A stretch of DNA of 32,819 nt. Source: an uncultured Clostridia bacterium. Lineage in GTDB: Bacteria; Bacillota; Clostridia; TANB77; CAG-508. Made by a program: the position numbers and the translations under genes. The notes below the pieces were generated by a model, which saw only the letters and a program-made list of their open reading frames with translations, was not told the DNA's origin and did not search any database. The DNA is taken from positions 1 to 32,819 of the forward strand of contig CAMVKF010000005.1 in assembly GCA_947168035.1 (NCBI GenBank), given 5' to 3'. Below are positions 16,095 through 25,462 of this stretch, in pieces (within the stretch, counting starts at the first letter, position 1; each line of letters opens with the position of its first letter).

Positions 16095-19000
16095 ATGTAT
16101 AAAAAGGTTGAATTGCCAGACGGTTATGTTGGTATGGAAAATAATGTTGCAAAACTTTGGAAAGAAAAAAACATAGTAAAAAAGAATTTTGATATGAACA
16201 AAGGAAAAAGATACTTTGTATTTTATGATGGACCACCTACAGCAAATGGAATGCCACATGTAGGTCACATAGAAACCAGAGTTATGAAAGACATAATTCC
16301 AAGATATAAAGTAATGAAGGGTTACTATGTGCCTCGTAAAGCTGGATGGGATACACATGGTCTTCCTGTTGAACTAGAAATAGAGAAAAAACTTGGTATT
16401 TCTGGAAAAGAACAAATAGAAAATTATGGTGTAGAAAAATTCATAAAAGAATGTAAAGACAGTGTTTTTAAATATGTTGGCGAATGGGAAAAAATGACAA
16501 ACAAAGTAGGATTTTGGGTAGATATGGAAAACCCATATGTTACATACCATAATGAATATATAGAATCTGTATGGTGGGCTTTAAAAGAATTATGGAACAA
16601 AGACCTATTATATGAAGGTCACAAAGTAATGCCATATTGCCCAAGATGTGGAACAGCACTTTCTTCACATGAAGTTGCTCAGCGGATATAAAGATGTAAA
16701 AGATTTAACATGTATAGCTAAATTTAAAGTAGAAGAAAATCAAGGTTTTGAAAAAGATACATATATTTTAGCTTGGACAACAACACCTTGGACACTACCT
16801 TCAAACTTAGCACTTTGTGTAAATAAAACTTATACTTATGTACTAGTTAAAGCAAATGTTGGACTAGATGAAGAGCCAAAATACGAAAATTATATTTTAG
16901 CAAAAGATTTACTTCAAAATGTACTTAAAGAAATACCTTATGAAGTATTAAAGGAATTTAAAGGTGACGAATTACTTGGAATAAAATATGAAAGATTAAT
17001 GCCATTTGGTAATATAGAAGGAAAAGCATTTGTTGTAATTCACGGAGACTATGTAAACCTAGAAGATGGTACAGGAATAGTACATATTGCACCAGCATAT
17101 GGAGAAGACGATAGCTTAGTTGCTAAAGCAAATGGAATTACCTTTATAAACTTAGTTAATAAAGCTGGAAAATTTGTAGAAGAAGTAGAGCCTTGGGCTG
17201 GAAGAGCAGTTAGAGACTGTAATGAAGATATTTGCAAATGGCTTGCAGAGCAAAATAAGCTATTTAGCAAAGAAAAACATATGCACTCATACCCACATTG
17301 TTGGAGATGTGACACACCACTTTTATATTACCCAAAAGAAAGTTGGTTTGTAAAAATGAGCTCATTAAGAGATGAACTTGTTTCTAATAATAACCAAGTA
17401 AAATGGTACCCAGATACAATAAGAACTGGTAGATTTGGTAAATTCTTAGAAAATGTTATAGATTGGGGAATTTCAAGAGACAGATATTGGGGAACACCAC
17501 TTCCAGTTTGGAAATGTGAATGTGGTCATATAGAATGTATAGGATCAATTAAAGAATTGAAAGACAAGGCAGTAGACTGTCCAGAAGATATAGAACTTCA
17601 TAAACCATATATTGATAATGTACATTTAAAATGTCCTGAATGTGGCAAAAAAATGGAAAGATTTAGAGAAGTTATAGATTGTTGGTTTGATTCTGGCTCT
17701 ATGCCATATGCACAACTTCACTATCCATTTGAAAATAAAGAATTATTTGAAAAACAATTCCCAGCAGGCTTTATATCAGAAGCAGTAGACCAAACGAGAG
17801 GATGGTTCTATACATTAACAGCCTTAGGAACAGCATTATTTGGAAGAACACCATTTGAAAATTGTATAGTTTTAGGACACGTTTTAGATGGAAAAGGTCA
17901 AAAAATGAGTAAATCAAAGAAAAACGGTGTTGACCCAATGCTACTATTAGATACAGTAGGAGCAGACGCAACTAGATGGCATTTTTATACATGTAGCGCA
18001 CCTTGGCTTCCAACAAGACTAAGCTTAGAAAATGTAGAAGAAACTCAAAGAGGATTTTTAGCAACACTATGGAATGTATACTCATTCTATGTTTTATATG
18101 CTGAAATAGATAAATTTAATCCATTAGATTATAGCAATTTTAAATCAGAAAATATAATGGATAAATGGATAATTTCAAAACTTAATACATTAATAAAAGA
18201 TGTAGACGAAAAATTAGATAAATATGACATAACAAATGCAGCAATAAACCTAGGAAACTTTGTAGATGAGCTTTCAAACTGGTATGTAAGAAGAAACAGA
18301 GAAAGATTTTGGGGAACATCTCTTACAGAAGATAAAATAGGAGCATATGTAACACTTTATGAAGTATTAGTAAAACTTTCAAAAATTTCTGCACCATTTA
18401 TACCATTTATGGCAGAAGAAATTTACCAAAATTTAGTTTATGGCTTAAATAATAAAGAGCCTGAAAGTGTACATTTATGCTTGTGGCCAGAAGTAAATGA
18501 GCAAACAATTGATAATAAATTAGAAGAAGAGATGGATTTAGCATACAAAATTGTAAAATTAGGAAGAAGCGCAAGAAATTCTGTAAATATTAAAAATAGG
18601 CAACCACTTTCAAAAATGCTTATTTCTGCAAATAATTTGCCAGATTATTATAGCACAATAGTAAAAGAAGAACTTAATGTAAAGGCAGTAGAACTTGGAG
18701 CAGATATGAAAGAATATGTAAGTTTTGAAATAAAACCTAATTTACCTGTTCTTGGAAAAGATTATGGAAAGTTAATTCCAAAAATAAAAGAATGCTTAGC
18801 AGGATTTAACCAAATGGATTTAGCAATAAAAGTTCAAAATGGTGGAATAGAATACATTGAAATAGAAGATACTCAAATAGAACTTTCAAGCGAAAACTTG
18901 TTAATTACAATGCATGGCAAAGAAGGGTTTGCTTTTAGCGGTGAAGGAGAAATTGGTGTAGTATTAGATACAAATATTACAGAAGAGCTTAAAGAAGAAG

Positions 19001-19254
19001 GAATGCTACGCGAGATTTTATCTAAAGTTCAAAATATGAGAAAAGACAGAAACTTTGAGGTAATGGATAAAATTAATCTATATATTTCAGGAAACGAAAA
19101 TGTAGAAAAAATTGCAAAGAAATTTGAAGAAATAATAAAACATGATACTTTAACAGAAAATGTTATTTACAATGAAAAAACTGCAGGTGCTGAAGAAGTT
19201 TCAATTAATGGAGAAAAAGTATTAATAGATGTAGAAGTAACAAAGAGAGCGTAA
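16095..19254 (+). CDS. ileS: Isoleucyl-tRNA synthetase, with +1 frameshift
   Basis: Class I synthetase charging tRNA-Ile; the only copy in the window and normally essential. Codons 1-196 include the signature [12 protein letters not shown] and zinc-type [17 protein letters not shown], then meet CGG (16683-16685). Zero frame stops two codons later (CGG ATA TAA). With one C unread the frame is GGA TAT AAA, giving SSHEVAQGYKDVKD, which is the family sequence, and runs uninterrupted to 19254. Total 1052 aa, normal for this IleRS type. Further landmarks: editing domain [16 protein letters not shown], catalytic [23 protein letters not shown], anticodon domain with [12 protein letters not shown], and the long C-terminal region. 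Own promoter and terminator. A protein ending at residue 198 would lack editing, KMSKS and anticodon domains and be inactive. Confidence 0.94.
16683..16686 (+). other. CGGA +1 frameshift site 4 (ileS)
   Basis: Zero frame reads CAG CGG ATA TAA. With the C unread it reads CAG-(C)-GGA TAT AAA. The stop only two codons away means that no long alternative product exists, so growth requires efficient frameshifting here if the sequence is correct. Confidence 0.93.
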
Positions 19255-19267
19255 CCGCTCTCTTTTT
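19242..19267 (+). terminator. ileS terminator overlapping its stop codon
   Basis: AAAGAGAGCG (19242-19251) pairs with CGCTCTCTTT (19256-19265), with TAAC as the loop, followed by more T. The TAA stop is in the loop. Confidence 0.85.
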
Positions 19268-19301
19268 AGTATTGAAATTTTTGGTAATTTCTAAAAAACC
19301 C

Positions 19302-19329
19302 TTGTAAAAAAATTTTACTTTGATATAAT
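19302..19329 (+). promoter_or_regulatory. Promoter of the hydrogenase operon
   Basis: TTGTAA (19302-19307) and TATAAT (19324-19329) are separated by 16 bases. The tandem repeat at 19342-19407 lies between it and hydC, so the repeat would be in the 5' leader. Confidence 0.6.
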
Positions 19330-19341
19330 TATTATCGATGA

Positions 19342-19407
19342 TGACAAAAAGAACCGGCACCAATGTCCCCGAGGTGACAAAAAGAACCGGTACCGATGTC
19401 CCCTAAG
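19342..19407 (+). repeat. Tandem 33-bp repeat before hydC
   Basis: Two units at 19342-19374 and 19375-19407 share TGACAAAAAGAACCGG, then CACC or TACC, then ATGTCCCC. The core AAAAAGAACCGG matches the repeat inserted in rimO. An in-frame ATG at 19396 comes from the second unit and is probably not the real hydC start. Confidence 0.85.
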
Positions 19408-19428
19408 TCACAGAAAGGATTGATAAAA

Positions 19429-19891
19429 GTGAATGATGAATTTTTAAAAAATATGTTAAAAGAGTACAAACCAGTAAAAGACAATTTAATACAAATTTTA
19501 AATGAAATACAAGAGCATTTTGGGTATGTTCCAAAAGAAGCTCAGCAAGCAGTTTCAGAATATTTAGATATTCCAATGGCAGAAATTTACGGAGTAATTA
19601 CATTTTATTCAAGATTTAGTTTAAAACCAAAAGGAAAATATAATATATCTGTATGTTTAGGTACAGCATGCTTTGTAAAAGGGTCTCAAAAAATAATGGA
19701 TAGACTACAAGAAAGATTAAAAATTGGAGTAGGAGAAACAACTAAAGACCGGAAAATTTTCAATAGAAGAAACAAGATGTGTAGGAGCATGTGGTTTAGC
19801 ACCAGTATTTACTGTAAATGGTGAAGTATATGGAAAGGCAACTGTACAAAAGCTAGACCAAGTACTAGATGAACTAATGGCTGTTGAATAA
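19429..19891 (+). CDS. hydC: NuoE-like subunit of electron-bifurcating hydrogenase, with +1 frameshift
   Basis: Thioredoxin-like [2Fe-2S] subunit (NuoE/HydC family) of a trimeric NADH- and ferredoxin-dependent [FeFe]-hydrogenase. The GTG at 19429 is chosen because AGAAAGG lies 10 bases before it; the ATG at 19396 lies in a repeat. Codons 1-107 include NLIQILNEIQEHFGYVPKEA, EIYGVITFYSRFSLKPKGKY and VCLGTACFVKG, then CGG (19750-19752). Zero frame would stop after about 24 codons. With the C unread, GGA AAA TTT gives KDGKFSIEETRCVGACGLAPV, carrying the second pair of cluster cysteines, and ends at 19891. Total 153 aa, normal for NuoE. The zero-frame product would lose CVGAC and could not bind the cluster. 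It is first in an operon with hydB and hydA. Confidence 0.92.
19750..19753 (+). other. CGGA +1 frameshift site 5 (hydC)
   Basis: Zero frame reads GAC CGG AAA ATT. With the C unread it reads GAC-(C)-GGA AAA TTT, restoring the Asp-Gly-x-Phe common in NuoE just before the second cysteine pair. Confidence 0.9.
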
Positions 19892-19953
19892 AAATATTTA
19901 TATATTAATCACGTAGGCAGGACTAGAAAAACTTGAATGCTGTGAATTGTAAC
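19891..19953 (+). repeat. Palindromic repeat family A, right-end fragment
   Basis: It matches only the right half of copies 1 and 2: AAATATTTATATATTAATC, then CGTAGGCAGGACT and GCTGTGAATTGTAAC. It begins immediately at the hydC stop. No left half is present, so it is a truncated copy. Confidence 0.7.
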
Positions 19954-20031
19954 AAATATTTCTGACTGTGTTAAAACTTTTTAAATATATATTACTTTTA
20001 GAGAAAAAATAAAAGAAAGGAATGACGATTT

Positions 20032-21888
20032 ATGAAAACTATAGAAGAACTTCATAAAATTAGAGAAGAAAAGAAAAAAGAATTAGAATTAAGAGTAAAC
20101 ACTCAAGCAGATACACGCGAAAAACATATTTTAGTATGTCATGGTACAGGGTGTACATCTTCTAAATCACCTCTAATTTTAGAAAATTTTAAAAAAATAT
20201 TAAAAGAAAAGAATATAGAAAATGTTAGAGTTATAAAAACAGGTTGTTTTGGTCTTTGTGCTAAAGGTCCAATTGTAATTATTAGACCAGAAGATACATT
20301 TTATGCTCAGGTAACACCAGAAGACTGTGAAGAAATAATTCAAACACATATTGTAGAAGGAAATAAAGTAGAAAGACTTTTATGTAAAGATATAGATGGA
20401 AAAAAAGTAGAAAAATTAGATGAGCTTTCATTTTACAAAAAGCAAAAAAGAATTGCTCTTAAAAATTGTGGAGTTATAAACCCAGAAAATATTGATGAAT
20501 ATATAGCTTTTGATGGATATCTAGCACTAGAAAGAGTTTTAACAAATATGACACAAAATGATGTTATAGCAATAATTTCTAATTCTGGTCTTCGTGGTCG
20601 TGGAGGTGCAGGGTTCCCAACAGGCAAAAAATGGCAATTTACAAAAGATGTTGAGGCTGACCAAAAATATGTAGTATGTAATGCAGACGAAGGTGACCCA
20701 GGTGCATTTATGGATAGAAGTATTTTAGAGGGAGACCCACACTCTGTTTTAGAAGCAATGGCAATAGCAGGTTTTGCAATTGGTGCAAATAGAGGATTTA
20801 TATATGTTAGAGCAGAATACCCAATTGCAGTAAAAAGGCTAAAAATTGCAATAGACCAAGCTCGTGAATATGGAATATTAGGTAATAATATTTTTGGAAC
20901 CGAATTTAGTTTTGATATAGAAATTCGTTTAGGTGCAGGAGCATTTGTATGTGGAGAAGAAACAGCACTTTTAGAATCAATTGAAGGAAAACGTGGTCAA
21001 CCAAGAGTAAAACCACCATTTCCAGCAGTTTCAGGATTATGGAAACAGCCAACACTAATTAATAATGTTGAAACATATGCAAATATTGCACAAATTATAC
21101 TTAAAGGTGCTGAATGGTATAGCTCAATTGGTACAGAAACATCAAAAGGAACAAAGGTATTTGCATTAGGTGGAAATGTAAACAATATTGGTCTAGTTGA
21201 AGTACCTATGGGAACAACTTTAAGAGAAATTGTTTTTGATATTGGTGGAGGAATTCCAAATGGAAGAGAATTTAAAGCTGCTCAAACAGGAGGACCATCA
21301 GGAGGTTGTATACCAAAAGAAAATTTAGATGTTCCAATAGATTATGAATCTTTAAAACAAATAGGTTCAATGATGGGTTCAGGTGGACTAATTGTAATGG
21401 ATGATACAAAATGTATGGTATCTTTAGCTAAGTTTTATTTACAATTTACAGTTAGTGAAAGCTGCGGAAAATGCACACCTTGTAGAATTGGAACAAAAAG
21501 AATGTTAGAAATTTTGGAAAAAATTACTCAAGGAAAAGGAGAAGAAAAAGATTTAGAAAAATTAGATAAATTAGCTAAAAATATTATTAGAGCAAGTGTA
21601 TGTGGACTAGGTCAAACAGCTCCAAACCCAGTATTAAGCACTATGAAATATTTTATGGATGAATATAAAGAGCACGTATACGATAAAAAATGTAGAACTA
21701 ATGAATGTAAAGAATTAGCAAAAATTACAATAGACCCTGAAAAATGTAAGGGTTGTGGCTTATGCCAAAAGAATTGCCCAGTTGGTGCAATAAAAGGAGA
21801 GGCAAGAGACATAAGAACAATTGACCAATCAATATGTATTAAGTGCGGAACTTGTATTGCTAAATGCCCATTCCACGCAATAAGCTAA
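20032..21888 (+). CDS. hydB: NuoF-like flavin subunit of electron-bifurcating hydrogenase
   Basis: A 618-aa HydB/NuoF-type subunit that binds NADH, FMN and iron-sulphur clusters and is the likely bifurcation site. Domains in order: an N-terminal thioredoxin-like [2Fe-2S] domain (residues about 30-120) with CHGTGC and TGCFGLCAKGP; the NADH/FMN core with GLRGRGGAGFPTGKKW and CNADEGDPGAFMD; the GxGAFVCGEETALL segment; the N3-type cluster motif ESCGKCTPCRIGT; and a C-terminal 2x[4Fe-4S] ferredoxin domain (CKGCGLCQKNCPVGA and CIKCGTCIAKCPFHA). This domain set is the hydrogenase version rather than complex I NuoF. It is fully intact, with no CGG codon in frame. The start is fixed by AGAAAGG 11 bases before the ATG. 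It follows hydC after a truncated repeat. Confidence 0.95.
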   Translation: MKTIEELHKIREEKKKELELRVNTQADTREKHILVCHGTGCTSSKSPLILENFKKILKEKNIENVRVIKTGCFGLCAKGPIVIIRPEDTFYAQVTPEDCEEIIQTHIVEGNKVERLLCKDIDGKKVEKLDELSFYKKQKRIALKNCGVINPENIDEYIAFDGYLALERVLTNMTQNDVIAIISNSGLRGRGGAGFPTGKKWQFTKDVEADQKYVVCNADEGDPGAFMDRSILEGDPHSVLEAMAIAGFAIGANRGFIYVRAEYPIAVKRLKIAIDQAREYGILGNNIFGTEFSFDIEIRLGAGAFVCGEETALLESIEGKRGQPRVKPPFPAVSGLWKQPTLINNVETYANIAQIILKGAEWYSSIGTETSKGTKVFALGGNVNNIGLVEVPMGTTLREIVFDIGGGIPNGREFKAAQTGGPSGGCIPKENLDVPIDYESLKQIGSMMGSGGLIVMDDTKCMVSLAKFYLQFTVSESCGKCTPCRIGTKRMLEILEKITQGKGEEKDLEKLDKLAKNIIRASVCGLGQTAPNPVLSTMKYFMDEYKEHVYDKKCRTNECKELAKITIDPEKCKGCGLCQKNCPVGAIKGEARDIRTIDQSICIKCGTCIAKCPFHAIS

Positions 21889-22012
21889 AAACAAATGAAA
21901 AACTTCGTCTTGCGTTGTTAAAATTGTTTAAAAACGCGGTCACATACAAAACGTATGCTCCCTTGCCTTTTTAAACAATTTTGCCTAGCAATACTCGTTT
22001 TTGATTTGTTTT
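21889..22012 (+). repeat. Palindromic repeat family B, copy 2
   Basis: It begins at the base after the hydB stop. The outer arms AAAACAAAT and ATTTGTTTT pair, and the inner arms AAAATTGTTTAAAAA and TTTTTAAACAATTTT pair. The tip carries CGCGGTCACATAC...GTATGCTCCCTTGCC. The arms differ in sequence from copies 1 and 3 but remain self-complementary. Confidence 0.8.
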
Positions 22013-22055
22013 AAAATTCATATAATTTTAAAAAAGAAAGGAAATTATAATAAAA

Positions 22056-22871
22056 GTGAAAATATATCCAAAAACTAATAGCAATTTATTAGGAGTAAAT
22101 TGTTTAAAACAATATATACAAAAATACAAAGGAGTAGAAATACAAATTTTAACAAAAGATGATATGAACAGATTATATTCTATTATAAAACAAATAAAAG
22201 AAGAAATTCCAGAGATAGAAGAAATAACCATTCATCCACCATTAATAGATGAATATAATTTTGAGGTATTAACATATAGAAATTTTAAAAATGAAGAAGA
22301 ACTACTTAAATTAATTGTAAAAATGTCAGAAGAATTTGGTATAAAAATAAATCTTTTATACCATACAAGCTGGAACTATCAATGTTGGAAAAGTAGTGGA
22401 GAAATAGAGGTATTAAAAGAACTTCTAGAGATTACAGAAAATACTAATGTAAATATTATTTTAGAAAATATACATTCATTGGTAGATATAAAAAATTGTT
22501 CAGTTTTGCAAATTGCAAAAGAAATTAATAATAATCATTTAGGAGTTTGTTTAGATATTTGCCATTTACATTGTGAAGCAAATATATTTAAGATAGAGTT
22601 TAACGAATTTTTACAAAATTATTTAAACAAAGAAGATTGCGAAAAATATATATATCAAATACACTTTTCAGGAACATTAAATAATGATGGATATATTAAT
22701 AAAAAAACACATGGAAGAAAACATGATACAATAGAGAACTTTAAACAAGATTATGATATATTAGAAAAATATGGAATAGAAAACAAAATTATTGTTACTG
22801 AAGTGGGGGAAGAGGATTATACAACAAGGAATGACCAAATAGAAGAAATTAAAATGTTAGAAAGTCTTTGA
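22056..22871 (+). CDS. Xylose isomerase-like TIM-barrel protein
   Basis: A 271-aa protein resembling the AP endonuclease 2/xylose isomerase-like TIM-barrel superfamily. Metal-site style residues fall at strand ends: EITIHPPL, LLYHTSWN, NIILENIHS (Glu), GVCLDICHLHCE (Asp, His), YQIHFSGT (His) and IIVTEVGE (Glu). Members are sugar isomerases, epimerases or endonuclease IV; the reaction here cannot be chosen. The start is a GTG, 14 bases after GAAAGG, with no better in-frame ATG nearby. It lies inside the hydrogenase operon between hydB and hydA, its stop 20 bases from the hydA start. Whether it has a role in hydrogen metabolism is unknown; it may simply share the transcript. Confidence 0.75.
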   Translation: MKIYPKTNSNLLGVNCLKQYIQKYKGVEIQILTKDDMNRLYSIIKQIKEEIPEIEEITIHPPLIDEYNFEVLTYRNFKNEEELLKLIVKMSEEFGIKINLLYHTSWNYQCWKSSGEIEVLKELLEITENTNVNIILENIHSLVDIKNCSVLQIAKEINNNHLGVCLDICHLHCEANIFKIEFNEFLQNYLNKEDCEKYIYQIHFSGTLNNDGYINKKTHGRKHDTIENFKQDYDILEKYGIENKIIVTEVGEEDYTTRNDQIEEIKMLESL

Positions 22872-22891
22872 TAAAAAGGAGGAAATCCAAG

Positions 22892-24644
22892 ATGGAAGAA
22901 AATTTAATTAATTTAACTATAGATGGAAAAGCTATTCAAGTGCCTCAAGGAACTACAATACTAGAGGCTGCTAGAAAAGCAAATATTGATATTCCAACAC
23001 TTTGTTTCTTAAAAGAAATAAATGAAGTTGGAGATTGTAGAATGTGCATTGTTGAGGTTGAGCGGAAGAAGAGGTTTTACTACATCTTGTATTACAAAAG
23101 TAGAAGAAGGTATGGTAGTTAAAACAAATACAAAAGAACTTCAAGAGTCAAGAAGAGTTGTACTAGACCTTATTTTATCTAACCATAAAATTGAATGTTT
23201 AACTTGTGTTCGTTCAGGAAACTGTGAATTACAAGAATTAGCAAAAAAATTCAACATAACAAATATTGAATTTGAAGGAGAAATGCAAACACATAAAATA
23301 GATGAGTTATCTCCTTCAATAGTTAGAGATACAAATAAATGTATATTATGTAGAAGATGTGTAGCTGCATGTAAAAATGTACAAAATATAGGTGCAATAT
23401 CTACTATAAATAGAGGTTTTGAATCATGTATTTCAACAACTGGGGAAAATTCTTTAAATGATGTAAATTGTACATTTTGTGGTCAATGCATTGAGGCTTG
23501 CCCAACAGGTGCTCTTCATGAAAAACAAACAACTGATGAAGTTTGGGAAAAAATAAATGACCCAGAATGGACTGTAATTGCTCAAACTGCTCCAGCTGTA
23601 AGAGTAGCACTTGGCGAAGAATTTGGTATGCCTATTGGAACTTCAGTTACAGGTAAAATGGTAAATGCTTTAAAAAGATTAGGATTTAACAAAGTATTTG
23701 ATACAAATACAGGTGCTGATATTACAATTATGGAAGAAGCAAATGAATTTATAGAAAGATTTACACAAAACGAAAATTTACCTATGATAACATCTTGTAG
23801 CCCAGGATGGATAAAATATATAGAAATGAACTATCCAGAACTACTACCACATTTATCTACATGTAAATCACCACACCAAATGTTTGGAGCACTAATTAAA
23901 ACATATTATGCAGAAAAAGAAGACATTAATACAGAAAAAATTTATGTAGTTTCTGTTATGCCTTGTATTGCAAAAAAATTCGAAAGACAAAGAGAAGAAA
24001 TGAAAAATGAAGGCTTGTATGATGTTGACAATGTAATTACAACACGCGAGCTTGCTAGAATGATAAAACAAGCAAATATAGATTTTTTAAGTCTAGAAGA
24101 TGAAGAATTTGACAGTCCAATGGGAGAGGCAACAGGAGCAGCTGCAATATTTGGAACTACAGGTGGAGTTATGGAAGCGGCTTTAAGAACTGCTCAAGAT
24201 ACTTTAACAGGTGAAGATTTACCAAAAATAGACTTTGAAGCTGTTAGAGGTGGAGAAGGAATAAAAAAAGCAACTGTAAATATTGCAGGAAAAGAAATAA
24301 AAGTAGTTGCTGCAAGTGGTTTAGCAAATGCTAAAAAAATACTTGAGGAAATAAAGACAGGAAAAGCAGACTACCAATTTGTAGAAATTATGGCATGTCC
24401 TGGAGGATGTGTAATGGGTGGTGGTCAACCAATAAAATCATCTAAAACAAGAGCAACAGTAGATGTAAGAAAATTAAGAGCAGATGCACTTTATACAATA
24501 GATGAAAAAAGTACAATTAGAAAATCTCATGAGAATCCAACAGTTAAGAAAATATATGAAGAATATTTAGAAAAGCCAGGTAGCTACAGAGCAGAAAAGC
24601 TACTACACACATCATATAAAAAGAGGGAGAAATATAAAATATAA
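22892..24644 (+). CDS. hydA: [FeFe]-hydrogenase catalytic subunit, with +1 frameshift
   Basis: Catalytic subunit of the trimeric hydrogenase, which makes or uses H2 with NADH and ferredoxin. Start at ATG 22892 with AAGGAGG 9 bases upstream. Codons 1-57 hold the first cysteines of the N-terminal [2Fe-2S] domain (TLCFLKEINEVGDCRMC) and end at CGG (23063-23065). Zero frame would stop after 19 codons. With the C unread, GGA AGA AGA gives VEVEGRRGFTTSC, placing the last cluster Cys at the normal distance (13 residues after CRMC). Then come the His-ligated cluster (HKIECLTCVRSGNC), two 4Fe-4S motifs (CILCRRCVAAC, CTFCGQCIEAC) and the H-cluster motifs TSCSPGWIKY, MPCIAKKFE and MACPGGCVMGGGQP. Total 583 aa, typical of HydA. 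A terminator follows. Confidence 0.95.
23063..23066 (+). other. CGGA +1 frameshift site 6 (hydA)
   Basis: Zero frame reads GAG CGG AAG. With the C unread it reads GAG-(C)-GGA AGA AGA. It lies between the third and fourth ligands of the N-terminal 2Fe-2S cluster, and the ligand spacing is right only with +1. Confidence 0.92.
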
Positions 24645-24672
24645 AATCGGTGGAAAAACATCGATTTTTTTT
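24643..24672 (+). terminator. Terminator of the hydrogenase operon
   Basis: AAAATCGGTG (24643-24652) pairs with CATCGATTTT (24659-24668), with one G-T pair, and is followed by four more T. It starts at the hydA stop. Confidence 0.8.
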
Positions 24673-24960
24673 ATTTTGTTCGCTTGAAATTTTTAATCAA
24701 ATAGGATATATTATTTATTGTAAATCAAATTTTTAATTCAAAAAACATTAATTTCTTTCAATAATCAAAAAATAAAATTCGCGATTAGAGGTGATGAATT
24801 TTTTATTTATTCATAGTAAGAAGGTTAAGAACTTATTAAGTTATTATGAATATAAAATTGACAAAAGTTAATAATAAAAAATAAAAAGGCATAAGTCGAA
24901 AAAAGCTTTAATTCTTTTTTCAAACTTGATGTGAACCTTTAGAAAGGAATGATTGAATTT
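24673..24960 (+). other. AT-rich intergenic stretch
   Basis: About 290 bases with no convincing gene. A 25-codon frame (24794-24871, beginning MNFLFIHSKK) has GAGGTG directly against its ATG, too close for a normal start, so it is not called. The stretch ends with CCTTTAGAAAGGAATG, the SD of the next gene. Confidence 0.5.
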
Positions 24961-25236
24961 ATGGCAAAATTTAGGGAAAATGATTTAACGAATATTCTTA
25001 AAAATTTTAAAAATAAAACTAAAATACAATTAAAATTCGAATGTGGGTTAGAAGGTAAAATGATTTTAGAAGATGCAACAGTGATATATGATAGAGATTT
25101 TGGATTTATAAATATAAAGGGCAAAGAAGCTGAATTTAGAATAAACACAACTTTAGTACATGCGTATGAAAAAAATGATAATGAAATATCAATTTATTTG
25201 GAATCAATTATTCTAAAAATTGCTACTGTTCAATAG
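24961..25236 (+). CDS. Small strand-rich protein of unknown function
   Basis: A 91-aa protein. It has an N-terminal helix (AKFRENDLTNILKNFKNK) followed by five or six short strands (KIQLKFECG, KMILEDATVIYD, FGFINIKG, EFRINTTLVHAYE, ISIYLESIILKI). Helix plus small barrel is reminiscent of Sm/Hfq-like folds, but I see no diagnostic motif and do not assign it. An ATG at 24949 lies only one base from AAAGG; the ATG at 24961 fits the 11-14 base spacing from AGAAAGGA used by other genes here. It stands alone after a terminator and before a hairpin element. Function unknown. Confidence 0.6.
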   Translation: MAKFRENDLTNILKNFKNKTKIQLKFECGLEGKMILEDATVIYDRDFGFINIKGKEAEFRINTTLVHAYEKNDNEISIYLESIILKIATVQ

Positions 25237-25252
25237 TAATGTTGAATGTTGT

Positions 25253-25367
25253 AGGTTAATGGTTTTAAAATCAAATAGTATGATATTTGGTGTAGAGGCA
25301 GGGTTCCACCCATGCACAAAAGATTTTTGACAATTTAATGTCTCTTCCATCTAAAAACCATTAACCT
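25253..25367 (+). repeat. Long palindromic element C (single copy here)
   Basis: AGGTTAATGGTTTT (25253-25266) and AAAACCATTAACCT (25354-25367) pair perfectly over 14 bases. Nested inside are TCAAAT with ATTTTTGA and a central GGTG...GGGTTCCACCC hairpin. The design is like families A, B and D, but the core sequence is different and no second copy was seen. It could be a mobile palindrome or a leader RNA of the next gene. Confidence 0.6.
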
Positions 25368-25462
25368 GAACCGTTCTATATAAATTTAAATTAATGTATA
25401 GACAATAAAAAATATAAGTGGTAAAATTTATATATACTTTAAGAAAAAAGGAAGTGAAAAAT

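Noticed and set aside
19396..19428. ATG at 19396 as the hydC start
   Set aside because: It lies inside the 33-bp tandem repeat with no proper ribosome-binding site; the GTG at 19429 has AGAAAGG 10 bases upstream and fits the family N terminus.
24794..24871. A 25-codon small gene in the gap after hydA
   Set aside because: GAGGTG touches the ATG, which is too close for initiation, and the peptide has no recognisable feature.
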